Shown: positions 24,701 to 34,967, numbered from the stretch's first letter. The stretch is DNA of 64,000 bases from Acidobacteriaceae bacterium UBA1307 (GCA_002307235.1 DBTV01000048.1:96979-160978), one strand, 5' to 3'. A program made the numbers and translations. Notes: generated from the letters alone by a model not told the origin.

Positions 24701-26014
24701 CTACAAAAGCTCCAGCCCGCGCAGAGCCAGGCCGTAGGCCACTGAGGTGAACTCGTTGCCACTGCGCAACTTATCCTTGCCAAAGCGCGAGGTGAAGATG
24801 CGGCGCACGGCGGGGACAAACGAGGTGCCACCGGTCAAAAAGACGCGGTCGACCTCGCTTGCGGCAACACCGGCCTTGGTTAAAAGCCCGTCGACGCACT
24901 GCTCGACCGAGTGGATATCTTCCTGGATCCAGGACTCGAACTCCTTGCGTGTGACCGGGATGCGCAGGTCGAGCGTGCCCTCGTTGAAGCGAAACTCCGA
25001 GGACAAGTGCTGGGAAAGATCGCATTTGACCTTTTGCACGGCGCGATGCAGTTGGTAGCCCAAGTCTTCTTCGATCAAGGCGATAAGGGCCTCGATCTTC
25101 TCCGGCTCGAGCGCCCGGATCTGGGCTCCGCGCAGAATCTCGCGCACATTGCTGGTACGCAAAAACGAAAGATAGTGCCAGCGTTCGAGATTGGCGTAGA
25201 TCCATGCAGGCACGGCGGGCAGCAGCTTGCCGAAGGAGCGCGCCTCCGACTCCGAGCCGAGCGCGGGCGAAACCAGCTTGCGCACCAGCCGCGCATCGAA
25301 GGCATCACCGGCCAGACCGATGCCTCCATTGGCCAGCAGATCCGCCGGTGTGCGGCCGCGTCTGCGCACACTGGGGCCAACGCGCACCAGCGAAAAATCG
25401 CTGGTGCCGCCACCAAAATCGCCGATCAGAATCAGTTCATCGTGGTCGAGCGTGGACTCGTAGGCGTAGGCCGCGGCGATCGGTTCAAGCTCGAACTCGA
25501 CCCGCTCAAAACCCGCTTCAAGAAAAGCCTCGCGCAGGCGACCGACGGCAAACGTATCATCCTCATCGCTTTCCGAGCCGACAAAGCGCACCGGGCGACC
25601 AACGACGGCCGAGCGAATGGGCCGCTGCCACTGCTTTTCCGCCGACGCGCGCAGATCCTTGACCATGCGCGCAATCAGCTCCTCCACCCGGTAGTTGCGG
25701 CCAAAGATGGCCGTGCCGGTGAGGGTGCGGCTGGGCAGGTGCGACTTGAGCGACTGAATCAGGCGGCCCTTTTCCTCGGCATCGAGATACCCCTCAATGC
25801 CGGCGGGGCCGGTATATGCCAGACTTTTGCGCGGTCCAGCCTTGGTTTTGACCTGCTCGAGATAGATCACCGAGCGAAAAGAGGGCGTTGGAGCACCCTG
25901 AAAAGGGAAAGTGGCTAGACGAACTTCTTTGTTTTCAGCAGACAAAGCGATACTGCTGTTCGTGGTGCCGAAGTCGATGCCAACCGCACCGGGCAATTTT
26001 TCTTGAGTTCCCAC
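24701..26014 (-). CDS. Hsp70-family ATPase (YegD-like, shortened)
   Basis: A 437-residue actin-fold ATPase. The three nucleotide-binding loops are clear: VGIDFGTTNSS at about 11-21 (phosphate 1), LIGDFGGGTSDF near 195 (phosphate 2) and VFLTGGTSFVPAVR near 387 (adenosine). It lacks the ~200-residue substrate-binding and lid domains of DnaK, so it resembles YegD-type proteins of unproven function. The start is a GTG with no strong RBS. The preceding 258 bp to the GH106 gene shows nothing recognisable. Confidence 0.9.
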   Translation of the reverse strand: MGTQEKLPGAVGIDFGTTNSSIALSAENKEVRLATFPFQGAPTPSFRSVIYLEQVKTKAGPRKSLAYTGPAGIEGYLDAEEKGRLIQSLKSHLPSRTLTGTAIFGRNYRVEELIARMVKDLRASAEKQWQRPIRSAVVGRPVRFVGSESDEDDTFAVGRLREAFLEAGFERVEFELEPIAAAYAYESTLDHDELILIGDFGGGTSDFSLVRVGPSVRRRGRTPADLLANGGIGLAGDAFDARLVRKLVSPALGSESEARSFGKLLPAVPAWIYANLERWHYLSFLRTSNVREILRGAQIRALEPEKIEALIALIEEDLGYQLHRAVQKVKCDLSQHLSSEFRFNEGTLDLRIPVTRKEFESWIQEDIHSVEQCVDGLLTKAGVAASEVDRVFLTGGTSFVPAVRRIFTSRFGKDKLRSGNEFTSVAYGLALRGLELL

Positions 26015-26272
26015 AACTGTTTATTGTCCGGGGCAACGGCACATGGAAGCAACCCGCGCAATCCACAGGGCGAAACGCGGGGGCCGGGATGGGACGCGGT
26101 TTTCTTCGCGCCCTAAAAATTAGGGGCAAAGAAAGTCGAAAACCTGCACTATTTTTGGTGCAATCGTCCCTCTTGCAGCGCTCAAAAACCTGGTGTGTTT
26201 TTTCGTCGCGACCAAAAGGCAATCGCACAACCGCATGTCCCAACGGCAGGATGCTCCACGAAATCCTCGCAA

Positions 26273-29200
26273 TTACTGTCCGCCTGCCGGAGTACGCCAG
26301 CGCAGAATCTGCGCGGACTGCACGATGACCGGCGCCAGAATACCCGAGGGCAGAAGCGGCGAATCCTTCGTGTACGCCTGCACATTGGTTTGCGTAAAGG
26401 GATGCACCGTCTCGGGCTGCTGATCGCCGATGAGACGGTTCGGCCAGAGATTCGAGACCTGCACTTCGATGCGGTTCTCGCCCGCATGAACGAGACCATC
26501 GAGACGAACGGCGTAGGGCGCGCGCCAGGTGGTGCCGGCGGGCTTGCCGTTGACGAGGACCGTGGCAATCTCGCGCACCGCGCCAAGTTCGAGCCAAAGC
26601 TGCTGGCCCGGCGCAACCAGCGCGTCGGTCAGTTGCAGCGTTGTGCGATAGGTGGCTGTACCCGAAAAATAGCGAACGCCGGGCTCCGTCCATTCCGTCC
26701 AGGACTGGAAGTGCGCGACGGGAACCGATGGGGGCGCGCCCCAACCGCCAGGAAACGAGAGCGTCCAGCGAGAGTTCTGCTCTGTGCTCTTCTCTGTATT
26801 GATCCGCTCGGTCTGCACCGCGAAACGATGCTCCGCGCCCTCAGAATCGATCACGCGATAACTTCCCGGCGCGGCAGCGACGAACTCTCCATCGCTGGCA
26901 TAGGCTTCTTCGCCCGGATGAATCGAGGGAAAAACCTCCACGCCATTGCGCTCGGCGCGCACCAGATGTTTCTCCGGTGCATGTTCAAAGACAACGAAGA
27001 CCGACCCATGGGCAGGAAAGGTCAGCGGAATTTCGGTGCGTCCATCTGCGGTCGCGCGATAGACGGCCGCAGGAGAGATCGAGCCATCTTCCGGCGACCA
27101 GAGTGCGGGAACGCGCTCCGTCACGCGGAAAGAGAGCGTGGCCTTGCTCGCGGTGGCCTGCGTGTTGCGTACAAAATAAATCTCGGCCGTGGCGGTGCGA
27201 CGATGCACAAAGTCAAAGCTGGGCGCGGTGGCTTCTTCCGCCTTGTCGAGCGTGTAAGCAAAGTCGGGCGCAACGCCGATGCGGGCAAAGGCCTCGCGCG
27301 CATGATCGGTGCACTCCACACGCCCCTTGCCGTAGTGAGCTTCGGCCACGCCATGTTCGCAGCCGCTCCACAGCGCCGCCACGGTGCGATGATAGGTCTG
27401 CGTCTGTTCGCCGGGAAGCAGCCCGAGGGGCGCTTTCGGCGCGAGGCCAATCACCACGCCTCCCTGCGCAACAAAGTGCTCAACCCACTGCAAGGCATCG
27501 TAGGAAAGCAGACGCGAGGCAGGCAACGCCAACGCGCGATAGACAAGGCCTTCGGGCGTTGTCAGCCGCGGCCCATCCATGCGCATCCGGTGCAGCAGCG
27601 CATCCTGATTCACCACGTCGTAGTCGTAACCGGGCAGCAAATGCGCGGGGTCTTCGCTCTTGGGGCGAACAAAGTTCGGCACCTGCTCGCCGTAATCGTA
27701 AAGAAGATCGGAGACCGGCTCGCCCTGCTGCAAAAGAAACTGCGCGCGATTGAGCGAGAGCAAAAAGGGCGCGGACTGCTCCCACCAGGTCACGTTGGGG
27801 TTGAGGTGCGTTCCCGCGAAATACTCCTGCCCGGGCTTGCCGAAGCTGGCGGGCGATGAGGTGAACTCATGCCAGAAGATGCGATTGAGGCCCTCGGTAA
27901 ACGCGTGGTCAATGGCTGGCTGCACATTGGTGGCCAGCGCCTCGGACCATGCCGAGCGATGCATGCTGGTTGGGCCTTCGGCCGCGACCTCGTTTTTGCC
28001 GTAGATGTGCGCCGCGCTGGCCGCCTCTTTCACAAAGTAGCGTTCATGCTCGGCAGTGCGATGCCAGCCGGAGTCAGCCCAAAATTCCGATTGCATGAAG
28101 GATGCCCCGCGAAAGGTTTCGAGAGCATCGATGGGCGCGCCGTGCGGACCGCCCGATTCAGGATGCGTGCCCAGCCCCGCCGCCTGCGCATGCGCGGCAA
28201 AGCGATCGTAATAATTTTCCGTAATCAGATCAGCGATGGTGCGACGCAGATCATACAAAAAGCGGTCGCTGGTTTCGCGGCTGGAGAGAATGCGGCCCGC
28301 GACGATGGGCAGATAGGACAGCGGATCGTAACCGCGACGACGCTGAAACTGTGCACGAAAATCATCGGTCCAGTTCACGCCACCAGCCTCCCAACTGTCG
28401 GTAACAAGATACTTCAGGCTGGTACCGATATAGGGTTGGGCCGCGTGCAGCAAGGGTGTCACCGCCTGCTGCCAATAGTGGTCGAAGGCCGCCGCGCTCA
28501 TTACATCGAGCGGCAGGCCGCGCACCGCGCCGGTGGCATCCCGCAGTTTCTTGTCCGTGTCGCTGTAGCCAATGCGAAGAACCTCCCAGGAGCCCGCAGG
28601 AAAATCCCAGTGCAGCGCGCCGTTTTGGTCCACATGAGCGGAAAGGTCGATCACCTCGGCGAGCGCCGCGTCTTGCTCGCCCGCCGTAGAGGGCGCATTG
28701 CGCAAAACCTCTTCGGCGCGCGGCGTGGAAAATCCTGTTTCCATCGAAGCGGTTTTGAAGTTGAGATCGAGCAGCGCCGTGCGCTGGCTGCCGCGCGCAC
28801 CCGGCAGCGGAGCGCCGTGATGCAGCGGATAAGCCAGCACGGCAATGGGCCGGTAGAATCCATTTTCCGCAGAGGGCGCGGGCAAAGAAACAGTGCGCAC
28901 GCCACCGCCATCGACCGGCGTGCGCGTCCAGGTGAGCATCTTGATGGCATCTTCGGGCGTGACGGTTTGACCGCCAATAATGCCCACATCCCAGCGGCTG
29001 GTCACGTTGAGACTGAGCTCGAGGCCGAGCCGTTGCGCCACAGCGAGCGCGTGCACCATCAGCCCCGTCCACTGCGGAGTGCCAATCACCGGCCCCGGAG
29101 CGACCTCGCGATTGCCCTGCTCCCCAGAGCCGTCGCCATCCACCAGAATGGCTCCACCAAAGCCCTTGGACTTCATCGCTTCCAGATCGCGCGTGATGGT

Positions 29201-29389
29201 TTCGGCCGTCGTGTTACCGTTCAGCCACCACCAATAACAGCGCAGCTTTGCCGCATCCGGTGGATGCGCAAAACCGGTGCGCAGATCGCCTGCCTGTGTT
29301 GGCTGCGCATACGACGCCACCACGGTGGCCAAAAGAAGAAAGACGATCAAAAGATGCCGGTCGGTGGCGAAGGCTCTGCGTGCTCGCAC
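26273..29389 (-). CDS. Exported GH106-like alpha-L-rhamnosidase
   Basis: A 1038-residue protein with a signal peptide (LLIVFLLLATVVASYAQ). The N-terminal hallmark is FAHPPDAAKLRCYWWWLNG followed by ITRDLEAMKSKGFGGAILV, typical of GH106 enzymes that release alpha-L-rhamnose from plant pectic polymers or glycosides. A catalytic TIM-barrel region extends to about residue 600. The C-terminus (about 920-1025) is a GH2-like sugar-binding beta-sandwich (TVLVNGKPAGTTWRAPYAVRLD, AGENRIEVQVSNLWPNRLIGD). Start GTG with a GGGGATTTGA RBS. It lies 145 bp downstream of a TonB-dependent receptor on the same strand, so it probably acts on the glycan imported by that receptor. Confidence 0.85.
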   Translation of the reverse strand: MRARRAFATDRHLLIVFLLLATVVASYAQPTQAGDLRTGFAHPPDAAKLRCYWWWLNGNTTAETITRDLEAMKSKGFGGAILVDGDGSGEQGNREVAPGPVIGTPQWTGLMVHALAVAQRLGLELSLNVTSRWDVGIIGGQTVTPEDAIKMLTWTRTPVDGGGVRTVSLPAPSAENGFYRPIAVLAYPLHHGAPLPGARGSQRTALLDLNFKTASMETGFSTPRAEEVLRNAPSTAGEQDAALAEVIDLSAHVDQNGALHWDFPAGSWEVLRIGYSDTDKKLRDATGAVRGLPLDVMSAAAFDHYWQQAVTPLLHAAQPYIGTSLKYLVTDSWEAGGVNWTDDFRAQFQRRRGYDPLSYLPIVAGRILSSRETSDRFLYDLRRTIADLITENYYDRFAAHAQAAGLGTHPESGGPHGAPIDALETFRGASFMQSEFWADSGWHRTAEHERYFVKEAASAAHIYGKNEVAAEGPTSMHRSAWSEALATNVQPAIDHAFTEGLNRIFWHEFTSSPASFGKPGQEYFAGTHLNPNVTWWEQSAPFLLSLNRAQFLLQQGEPVSDLLYDYGEQVPNFVRPKSEDPAHLLPGYDYDVVNQDALLHRMRMDGPRLTTPEGLVYRALALPASRLLSYDALQWVEHFVAQGGVVIGLAPKAPLGLLPGEQTQTYHRTVAALWSGCEHGVAEAHYGKGRVECTDHAREAFARIGVAPDFAYTLDKAEEATAPSFDFVHRRTATAEIYFVRNTQATASKATLSFRVTERVPALWSPEDGSISPAAVYRATADGRTEIPLTFPAHGSVFVVFEHAPEKHLVRAERNGVEVFPSIHPGEEAYASDGEFVAAAPGSYRVIDSEGAEHRFAVQTERINTEKSTEQNSRWTLSFPGGWGAPPSVPVAHFQSWTEWTEPGVRYFSGTATYRTTLQLTDALVAPGQQLWLELGAVREIATVLVNGKPAGTTWRAPYAVRLDGLVHAGENRIEVQVSNLWPNRLIGDQQPETVHPFTQTNVQAYTKDSPLLPSGILAPVIVQSAQILRWRTPAGGQ

Positions 29390-29480
29390 TCAAATCCCCG
29401 TTCTTGTTTATTCAAAAAAAGTCACGATATAAAGCAACCGGAAAGTGAAGCGATTCCGGGCGCGTTGCTCCAGTATGACA

Positions 29481-29517
29481 GTGCGGAGTTACGAAGATAA
29501 ACTCCGCAACTCCGCAC
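29481..29517. terminator. Stem-loop between the TonB receptor and the GH106 gene
   Basis: GTGCGGAGTT (29481-29490) pairs perfectly with AACTCCGCAC (29508-29517). On the minus strand it follows the receptor stop codon by ~18 bp and has no T-run, so it may be an RNA-stabilising or partial-termination element within a receptor-rhamnosidase operon. Confidence 0.45.
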
Positions 29518-29534
29518 GCCATGCAACGCAAGGG

Positions 29535-32500
29535 TTAGAAGTTAATGCGCGCTGTCACCTGGCCCATGCGTGCATCGTTGCTCTGGTTCCAGGTCACGGT
29601 GCCAGCGCCACCATTGATGCCGCTGGTAAACAGGTTCGTGTTGGCCGAGTTGTAGTTCGGCGTGTTGGCAATGTTGAAGAACTCACCGCGCAACTCGAAG
29701 CTGGTGTTCTTGCGCAGTTCGAACTTCTTGAAGAGCGAGGCGTCGGCAATCGGCAGCACCATCTGACGGATTCCCGGCATGATGGAGTTATAGGTTGCCG
29801 TGGTGTAAGTACTGGTCCTCAACCTCCAGGCCGGAGCCGGATCACCGTAACCGCAGCTTCCAGTGGGAAGGCTTGCATTCCAACCGCCCGGATGAATCAC
29901 GTTGTTGCTATCGATGTAGCAGGTATTGAACTGGTGGTTCATGTCGCGGTTGTTGCCACCGCCGCGCAGACTCACGCCCGCGATGCGATCCACCTGATTG
30001 CCGCTCGCCGAAGGATAGCCGAGCAACGATCCGTTGTGGCTGCGAACCACTGTGTTGATGGACCATCCCCCCAGCCAGAGCCGCGCCAGATAATGCGTGC
30101 GAAGGGGTGTGGGAATGTCGTAGGAGCCAAGAACATTCCACAGCCGGTTCGGCGACGAGGACTCGCGCCGGAAGATCTGATCCCAGTTGTCGGTGCTGTT
30201 GATGTAGGTCGTCGCGTTCATCTGCTTCGACCAGGTGTAGTGCGCCTGGAAGCTGACGCCGTCGGCAAAGCGCTTGCGCACGGTTACCTGCAGCGCGTTG
30301 TAGGAGGTGTAGCCGAGCGGGCGGTTGTACATGGTGACGTCGCCGAACTCAGGATAGGGCTTCAGCAGATATTGCTGCTGAACCTGCGCGGCGTTCAGCG
30401 TGCTGTTGCCGGAGATCAGCCCCGCCATCGGGTTGCTCACCTTGTTGTTTAGATACGTCGAACCCAGCGTGTAAAAGGCCGCAGGCAATGCGTTGATGTT
30501 CTTGCTGACCTGCATGTGGCGGCTGAAGTTGCCCACGTAGGAGGCATCGACCACCGTGCCCTTCGGCAACTGGTACTGCATGCCGATGGCGCCAAAGAAC
30601 AACCGCGGCTGACGATGATTGCGGTCGGCGGGGCTGAGGCCCTGGCCGAGTTGCGTCGCCAAGCCCAGCGTGGAACCGCTCGGTGCAACAATGCCGTCCG
30701 GATAGGGATTGCTGAGCGTGTTCAACGGCTGATAGCCATTGCTCGTGGATGAAAGCGCGGTGGTCGAACTGTAGCCAGAGGTTCCCGGAGGATCGAAGGT
30801 CGGCATATAGATCAAGCCGAAGCCGCCACGCACCACGGCGTTGTGATTGAGCTGATAGGCTGCGCCAAAGCGCGGCTGCCAGTTATTCAATTGCTTGTTG
30901 AACGGAAGACGATTCTTCGACGAGGTAAACTGCAGGCCGCCATTCAGCGTCAAGCCGCTCACCGAGGACTGCAACGGGTTGGTGCAAGAGGCGCAGAAAC
31001 CGGCATTCATGCGGTTATACCGCTCGGTCATCGGCGCTTCGTAATCCCAGCGCAGGCCAATGTTCATGGTCAGCTTATTGTTGAAGCGCCAGTCGTCGTG
31101 AATGAAGATGCCCCAGTAATCCTGCTGATAGGCGGGAGCAATATTCCATGCCACGGTATTGCTGTTCGCCGCGCCCAACATGAATGAGGCCACCGGATCG
31201 CCGGAGTTGCTGTCGCCGGTCTGGTAGTTCTTCTGCGTAAATCCGCGCGTGAAGTTGAAGGTGCCCAGGTTTGAGAGGGGCGTATTCAGGTCGTAGCGCA
31301 GTGCATACAACTCGATGCCGCCCTTGAGGGAATGGCGTCCGATCAGCTTGGTCAGCACCTCGGTCCATGCAACCGCCGTCGAATTGCTGAGTTGGCCTCC
31401 ACCCTGCTGCATGCCGCTGTAGGAGTTTTTGCCATTCGAGAAGGAGACGCCGGGGAAGGTCAGCCGCGGCAGCTCCGAGGCCAGCGTCGCAGGCAAGCCC
31501 AGCTTGGTGATGTCGTAGTTGTCGCCGTAATACGTGAGCGAGAAGGGGTGATAGACAAAGCCGATGCGGCTGTCGAGCACCGTGGTGGTATCGATCGTAT
31601 TGAGCCACTCCAGCGATGCGCCGGTGTTGTTGCGGAAGTGGACATAGCCCGGGCTGCCGATGCCAGCCTGCGGGAAGCCCTGCACCGGATATTCCTGCTT
31701 GCGCACGCTACGGAAGAACAGACCCGTGAGAGTTTGCGATGGGGTCAGTTTGTGGTCGAGACGGGTGATGAAGGAATAGTAATGATCCTTGGCCGTGTCG
31801 TCCGACGAGATGTAGTTATAGTCGGTTCCCCCGGTCGTGACATTCGGTTCCGGGAAGAACTTCACCAGGGCCTTGGCCACCGGGTCGAGCGAGCCGGAGA
31901 TGTCATTGTTGGCAAAGTAGGCGGTGCGGTTGCTTGTGCCGTCAATGGCCGAGGTCGGCTTGTAGAGCTGAATGCCGGTGGTGCACAGGCCACTCGTGTT
32001 GAAGACCGAGCAGAGTTCCGAGAAATCGCCCTTGCGCATGGCATCCGTCGGCATCCACCCGGTGTACGGATTGGGTAGATTGTTCTGGATGCGCTCGTAG
32101 GCGACGGTGAAAAAGCTCTTGTCGCGCCCGTTGTAGAGCTTCGGAATGTAGATGGGACCATCGAGGACAAAGCCCGGCTGCTGCCAGCGATCCGTCGAAG
32201 GAGTTCCCTTGGTTGTGGACGACCGCTTGCGCTGCGAGGTGTTGGCGTCCATATCGGTATTGCGCAACACGTAGTAGGCGGCACCATGCAGATCGTTCTG
32301 GCCGGTCTTGATGATAGTGTTGATGACCGCACCATCGGAATGACCATACTGCGCGTCGACCAGAAGGGTTTGCGTGTTGACCTCTTGCACGGACTCGGGC
32401 GAAGGCGCGAAGTCCATATAGGTGACGGCGGAAAGCCGCTCCGGCGCGTCGTCCGGCATACCGTTCAGTTCCAGCCGGTGTGCGTTACCGATGCCGCCAA

Positions 32501-33104
32501 TCTGCATCTGCGAGGCGGTACCGCTGTAGGGTTGGTTGTACTGGCTCGAAGAGCCGGTCACGAAGTTGCCCGAATAGGTGCCCGCTGAAAGCGCCGCCTC
32601 CACAAAGGGATTGCGACCGATGTTGGGCAGATTGACGATCTCGCTTTTATCCAGCACCTGCCCCAGCGAGGCCGAGCCGGTATCGAGCGCCTGCAGATCG
32701 GCCGTGATCTGGATACTCTGGGTTTCTGTTCCCACATCGAGACGCAGATCGACAATAGCCTTATCCGAGGCATGGAGCACGATGTCGGTCTTCTGTGCCG
32801 ACCGGAAGCCTTTGGCCGTCACCGTCACCGCATAGGTTCCCGGTGTCAAAAACGGAAGGACATACGAGCCCGCCTGGTTGGTGACTGCTGTCGTCTTGAA
32901 ATGAGTATCGGTGTTTTCCGCCGACACTGCCGCAGAAGGAATCACGGCTCCTGTGCTGTCGGTGGCCGTTCCCGAGATGGAGGCCAAATATTGCTGCGCC
33001 AACAAACCGGAGGGCAGCGCCATACAGAGAATCGCCAGCAGGATGCCGGTCCAGAACGCCGGCCGGGGTCTCCCTGCTGTATTGCTACGCACTGTGCCTG
33101 TCAC
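29535..33104 (-). CDS. TonB-dependent outer-membrane receptor with carboxypeptidase-regulatory-like N-terminal domain
   Basis: A 1189-residue protein of the Oar-like TonB receptor group abundant in Acidobacteria. Signal peptide LLAILCMALPSGLLAQQ, then a CarboxypepD-reg-like beta-sandwich (ISGTATDSTGAVIPSAAVSAENTDT..., about 35-120), a plug domain (about 125-250) and a long barrel ending VTARINF. I place the start at GTG 33102-33104 because GGGGAGGT sits 5 nt upstream; the longer open frame runs ~110 codons into noncoding sequence. There is no SusD-like partner nearby. Downstream is the GH106 enzyme; upstream and divergent is a membrane-anchored regulator. I infer uptake of rhamnose-containing oligosaccharides. 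Confidence 0.9.
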   Translation of the reverse strand: MTGTVRSNTAGRPRPAFWTGILLAILCMALPSGLLAQQYLASISGTATDSTGAVIPSAAVSAENTDTHFKTTAVTNQAGSYVLPFLTPGTYAVTVTAKGFRSAQKTDIVLHASDKAIVDLRLDVGTETQSIQITADLQALDTGSASLGQVLDKSEIVNLPNIGRNPFVEAALSAGTYSGNFVTGSSSQYNQPYSGTASQMQIGGIGNAHRLELNGMPDDAPERLSAVTYMDFAPSPESVQEVNTQTLLVDAQYGHSDGAVINTIIKTGQNDLHGAAYYVLRNTDMDANTSQRKRSSTTKGTPSTDRWQQPGFVLDGPIYIPKLYNGRDKSFFTVAYERIQNNLPNPYTGWMPTDAMRKGDFSELCSVFNTSGLCTTGIQLYKPTSAIDGTSNRTAYFANNDISGSLDPVAKALVKFFPEPNVTTGGTDYNYISSDDTAKDHYYSFITRLDHKLTPSQTLTGLFFRSVRKQEYPVQGFPQAGIGSPGYVHFRNNTGASLEWLNTIDTTTVLDSRIGFVYHPFSLTYYGDNYDITKLGLPATLASELPRLTFPGVSFSNGKNSYSGMQQGGGQLSNSTAVAWTEVLTKLIGRHSLKGGIELYALRYDLNTPLSNLGTFNFTRGFTQKNYQTGDSNSGDPVASFMLGAANSNTVAWNIAPAYQQDYWGIFIHDDWRFNNKLTMNIGLRWDYEAPMTERYNRMNAGFCASCTNPLQSSVSGLTLNGGLQFTSSKNRLPFNKQLNNWQPRFGAAYQLNHNAVVRGGFGLIYMPTFDPPGTSGYSSTTALSSTSNGYQPLNTLSNPYPDGIVAPSGSTLGLATQLGQGLSPADRNHRQPRLFFGAIGMQYQLPKGTVVDASYVGNFSRHMQVSKNINALPAAFYTLGSTYLNNKVSNPMAGLISGNSTLNAAQVQQQYLLKPYPEFGDVTMYNRPLGYTSYNALQVTVRKRFADGVSFQAHYTWSKQMNATTYINSTDNWDQIFRRESSSPNRLWNVLGSYDIPTPLRTHYLARLWLGGWSINTVVRSHNGSLLGYPSASGNQVDRIAGVSLRGGGNNRDMNHQFNTCYIDSNNVIHPGGWNASLPTGSCGYGDPAPAWRLRTSTYTTATYNSIMPGIRQMVLPIADASLFKKFELRKNTSFELRGEFFNIANTPNYNSANTNLFTSGINGGAGTVTWNQSNDARMGQVTARINF

Positions 33105-33614
33105 AAAATACCTCCCCAAAAAATACGTGATGGCCACCCGCCATGCCGACGGGCAACCGTACAACGCGCATCCCGCAACCAGAGAAAGGCTGAAAACGAT
33201 TGCACTTTCTGATCCACAAACCCACAATTCCTGCCCTGGATCAGAAACCTGCAAGGCGCACCCATCATTCCCGGCCACGTCTGCGTCTTCTGCTGCGCCA
33301 AAATAGGTGCGCAGCATGCTCCCGATTTCGCGCTGGACGAAAGCCACTTCGCCAACACAATGCGCCATTGTTCGTAACGTAGATAAAGGCGGGCAAGTTA
33401 ATTTACCGGAAGAAGCCGGAAACCTCACCAGAGATTTACCCTTTCTTTAACCGTTAACTTTCGTCAAGTTATTGTCTATGTTTTAGATACAGGCATCTTT
33501 ACTTTTTTATGCTCTACCTGTTAGAACTAAGTACCGAACTTCGAGCGCAGGCAAATCCGCATCGAAATTGATCCCTTTGAGGCCAGAATAGAAACAACGT
33601 CTGAGTGGCACAGC
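33105..33614. promoter_or_regulatory. Divergent regulatory region between the TonB receptor and the regulator
   Basis: About 510 bp with no convincing gene. It becomes AT-rich towards 33440-33530 and contains the small perfect palindrome TTAACCGTTAA (33447-33457). It must hold the promoters for both divergent genes; I cannot assign -35/-10 boxes with confidence. Confidence 0.45.
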
Positions 33615-34967
33615 ATGAAAGTAGCAGAAGACAGCCCAGAGATAGAGCCGGCATCATCGACAGAACAGTCGGCAAGCGCCGAGCAACGCTGGGCGCTGGT
33701 GGAGCGCATCGCCGCGAGTGAGCATTTTGGCCGCTCGGCACGGCTCAGGGACTTTTTGCTTTATGTCGGCAAGCGCTCTCTCAAGCCCAACAGTCCCGAG
33801 ATTCACGAGCAGGAGATCGGCGCCAAGGTCTTTGGGCGATCAGAGAATTATGATCGCAGCCAGGACAACATTGTCCGCGTCAACGCCTCCGAATTGCGCA
33901 AACGGATCGAGGCCTACTTTGCCTCGGAGGGCCGCGACGAGCCCCTGCGGTGCGAGATTCCGCGCGGCAGCTACAAGCCGGTTTTTCGTCGTAACACTCC
34001 GCAGACGGTCCTCTCCTCTGCAGACCTGCTCCCCTCCCCCCTCTCTCCAGAGACGGAGAAAATCAATCCTCAACCAAAAAGGACATTCTCTGCACGTCCG
34101 TGGTTATTGCCTGCTTTCAGTCTGCTTTTGGCGCTCTGCTGCGTTTTCCTTCTGGTGGAAAACCAGCGGCTGAAGACGCTGCTGTACCCCTGGAAGGACA
34201 AGCCGACGGTGGCGGCCTTCTGGACGGGCTTTCTCAACTCTCACCAACAGGCCGATCTGGTCTTTCCGGACGACTCGGCGAGCGTGATCGAAGACATTAC
34301 GGGCAGCCCGGTCAGCCTGGGAGACTACGTGAGTCGCAACTTTGTTCGCCGTGTGCAGTCGCTGCCCCTGAGCGCCGACCGGCAAGGGGACGCGCTCCAG
34401 GTGTACAACCACAATCTGGTCACCTTCGGCGCGATCCGTGCCGCGCAGATGATCCAGAAGCAGATTCCGGCCGACTACCCGCGCGAGCTGGTCTGGACGC
34501 GCTTCTACACGGCCGATGAGCTCAAGCGGAACAACGTGGTGCTGATCGGTGGCCGCAAGGCGATTCCCTGGGACCATCTCTTCGACGATCAGGTGAACTT
34601 CATTACCGATTATGATGATGAACATTCCCGTGGCTTCATTCGCAACCGCAATCCACGGCCGAGCGAGCAGGCTATTTATGTGCCTTCTTCCGGCACCGTC
34701 AACGACTTTTTCGCCTATAGCGTGATCGCGTATCTGCCCAACCCCAGCCACACCGGGCATGTGCTGATTCTGGCCGGCACCGACTCCGATGCGACCGCTG
34801 CCGCAGCCGAATTCCTCACCACGGAAGAACCGATGAAGAAACTGGGAAGCCTGCTCCACGCCAAGGATGCGTTCCCCTGTTTCGAGGCTCTGCTGAAGGT
34901 CTCGCGCGTCAGCGGAACCTCCTTCCAGGCAGAGACGGTCGCAGTGCGCACGTATCCCAACCTCTAG
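33615..34967 (+). CDS. Membrane-anchored winged-helix-like regulator with periplasmic C-terminal domain
   Basis: A 450-residue protein of an acidobacterial type. Residues ~25-120 (RLRDFLLYVGKRSL, EIGAKVFGR, DNIVRVNASELRKRIEAYF, IPRGSYKPVF) form a compact helical domain ending in an R-G-S-Y wing-like motif reminiscent of OmpR/CadC DNA-binding domains. One transmembrane helix follows at ~161-184 (LLPAFSLLLALCCVFLLVEN). The remaining ~265 residues would lie in the periplasm and match no family I can name; they contain VVLIGGRKAIPWDHLF. Divergent from the TonB receptor. I infer a one-component sensor that reads a periplasmic signal and controls the receptor-rhamnosidase unit. Confidence 0.65.
   Translation: MKVAEDSPEIEPASSTEQSASAEQRWALVERIAASEHFGRSARLRDFLLYVGKRSLKPNSPEIHEQEIGAKVFGRSENYDRSQDNIVRVNASELRKRIEAYFASEGRDEPLRCEIPRGSYKPVFRRNTPQTVLSSADLLPSPLSPETEKINPQPKRTFSARPWLLPAFSLLLALCCVFLLVENQRLKTLLYPWKDKPTVAAFWTGFLNSHQQADLVFPDDSASVIEDITGSPVSLGDYVSRNFVRRVQSLPLSADRQGDALQVYNHNLVTFGAIRAAQMIQKQIPADYPRELVWTRFYTADELKRNNVVLIGGRKAIPWDHLFDDQVNFITDYDDEHSRGFIRNRNPRPSEQAIYVPSSGTVNDFFAYSVIAYLPNPSHTGHVLILAGTDSDATAAAAEFLTTEEPMKKLGSLLHAKDAFPCFEALLKVSRVSGTSFQAETVAVRTYPNL

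Noticed and set aside
26195..27859. Long open frame (554 codons) on the plus strand inside the GH106 gene
   Set aside because: It is an antisense shadow of a GC-rich gene; composition is Arg/Gly/His-rich with no motif or RBS, while the minus strand encodes a clear GH106 protein.
27869..29500. 543-codon plus-strand open frame opposite the GH106 N-terminus
   Set aside because: Antisense shadow with no RBS or family similarity.
33111..33428. Longer N-terminus for the first TonB receptor
   Set aside because: The upstream frame has no signal peptide or conserved sequence; a GTG with a near-perfect RBS directly precedes the signal peptide.
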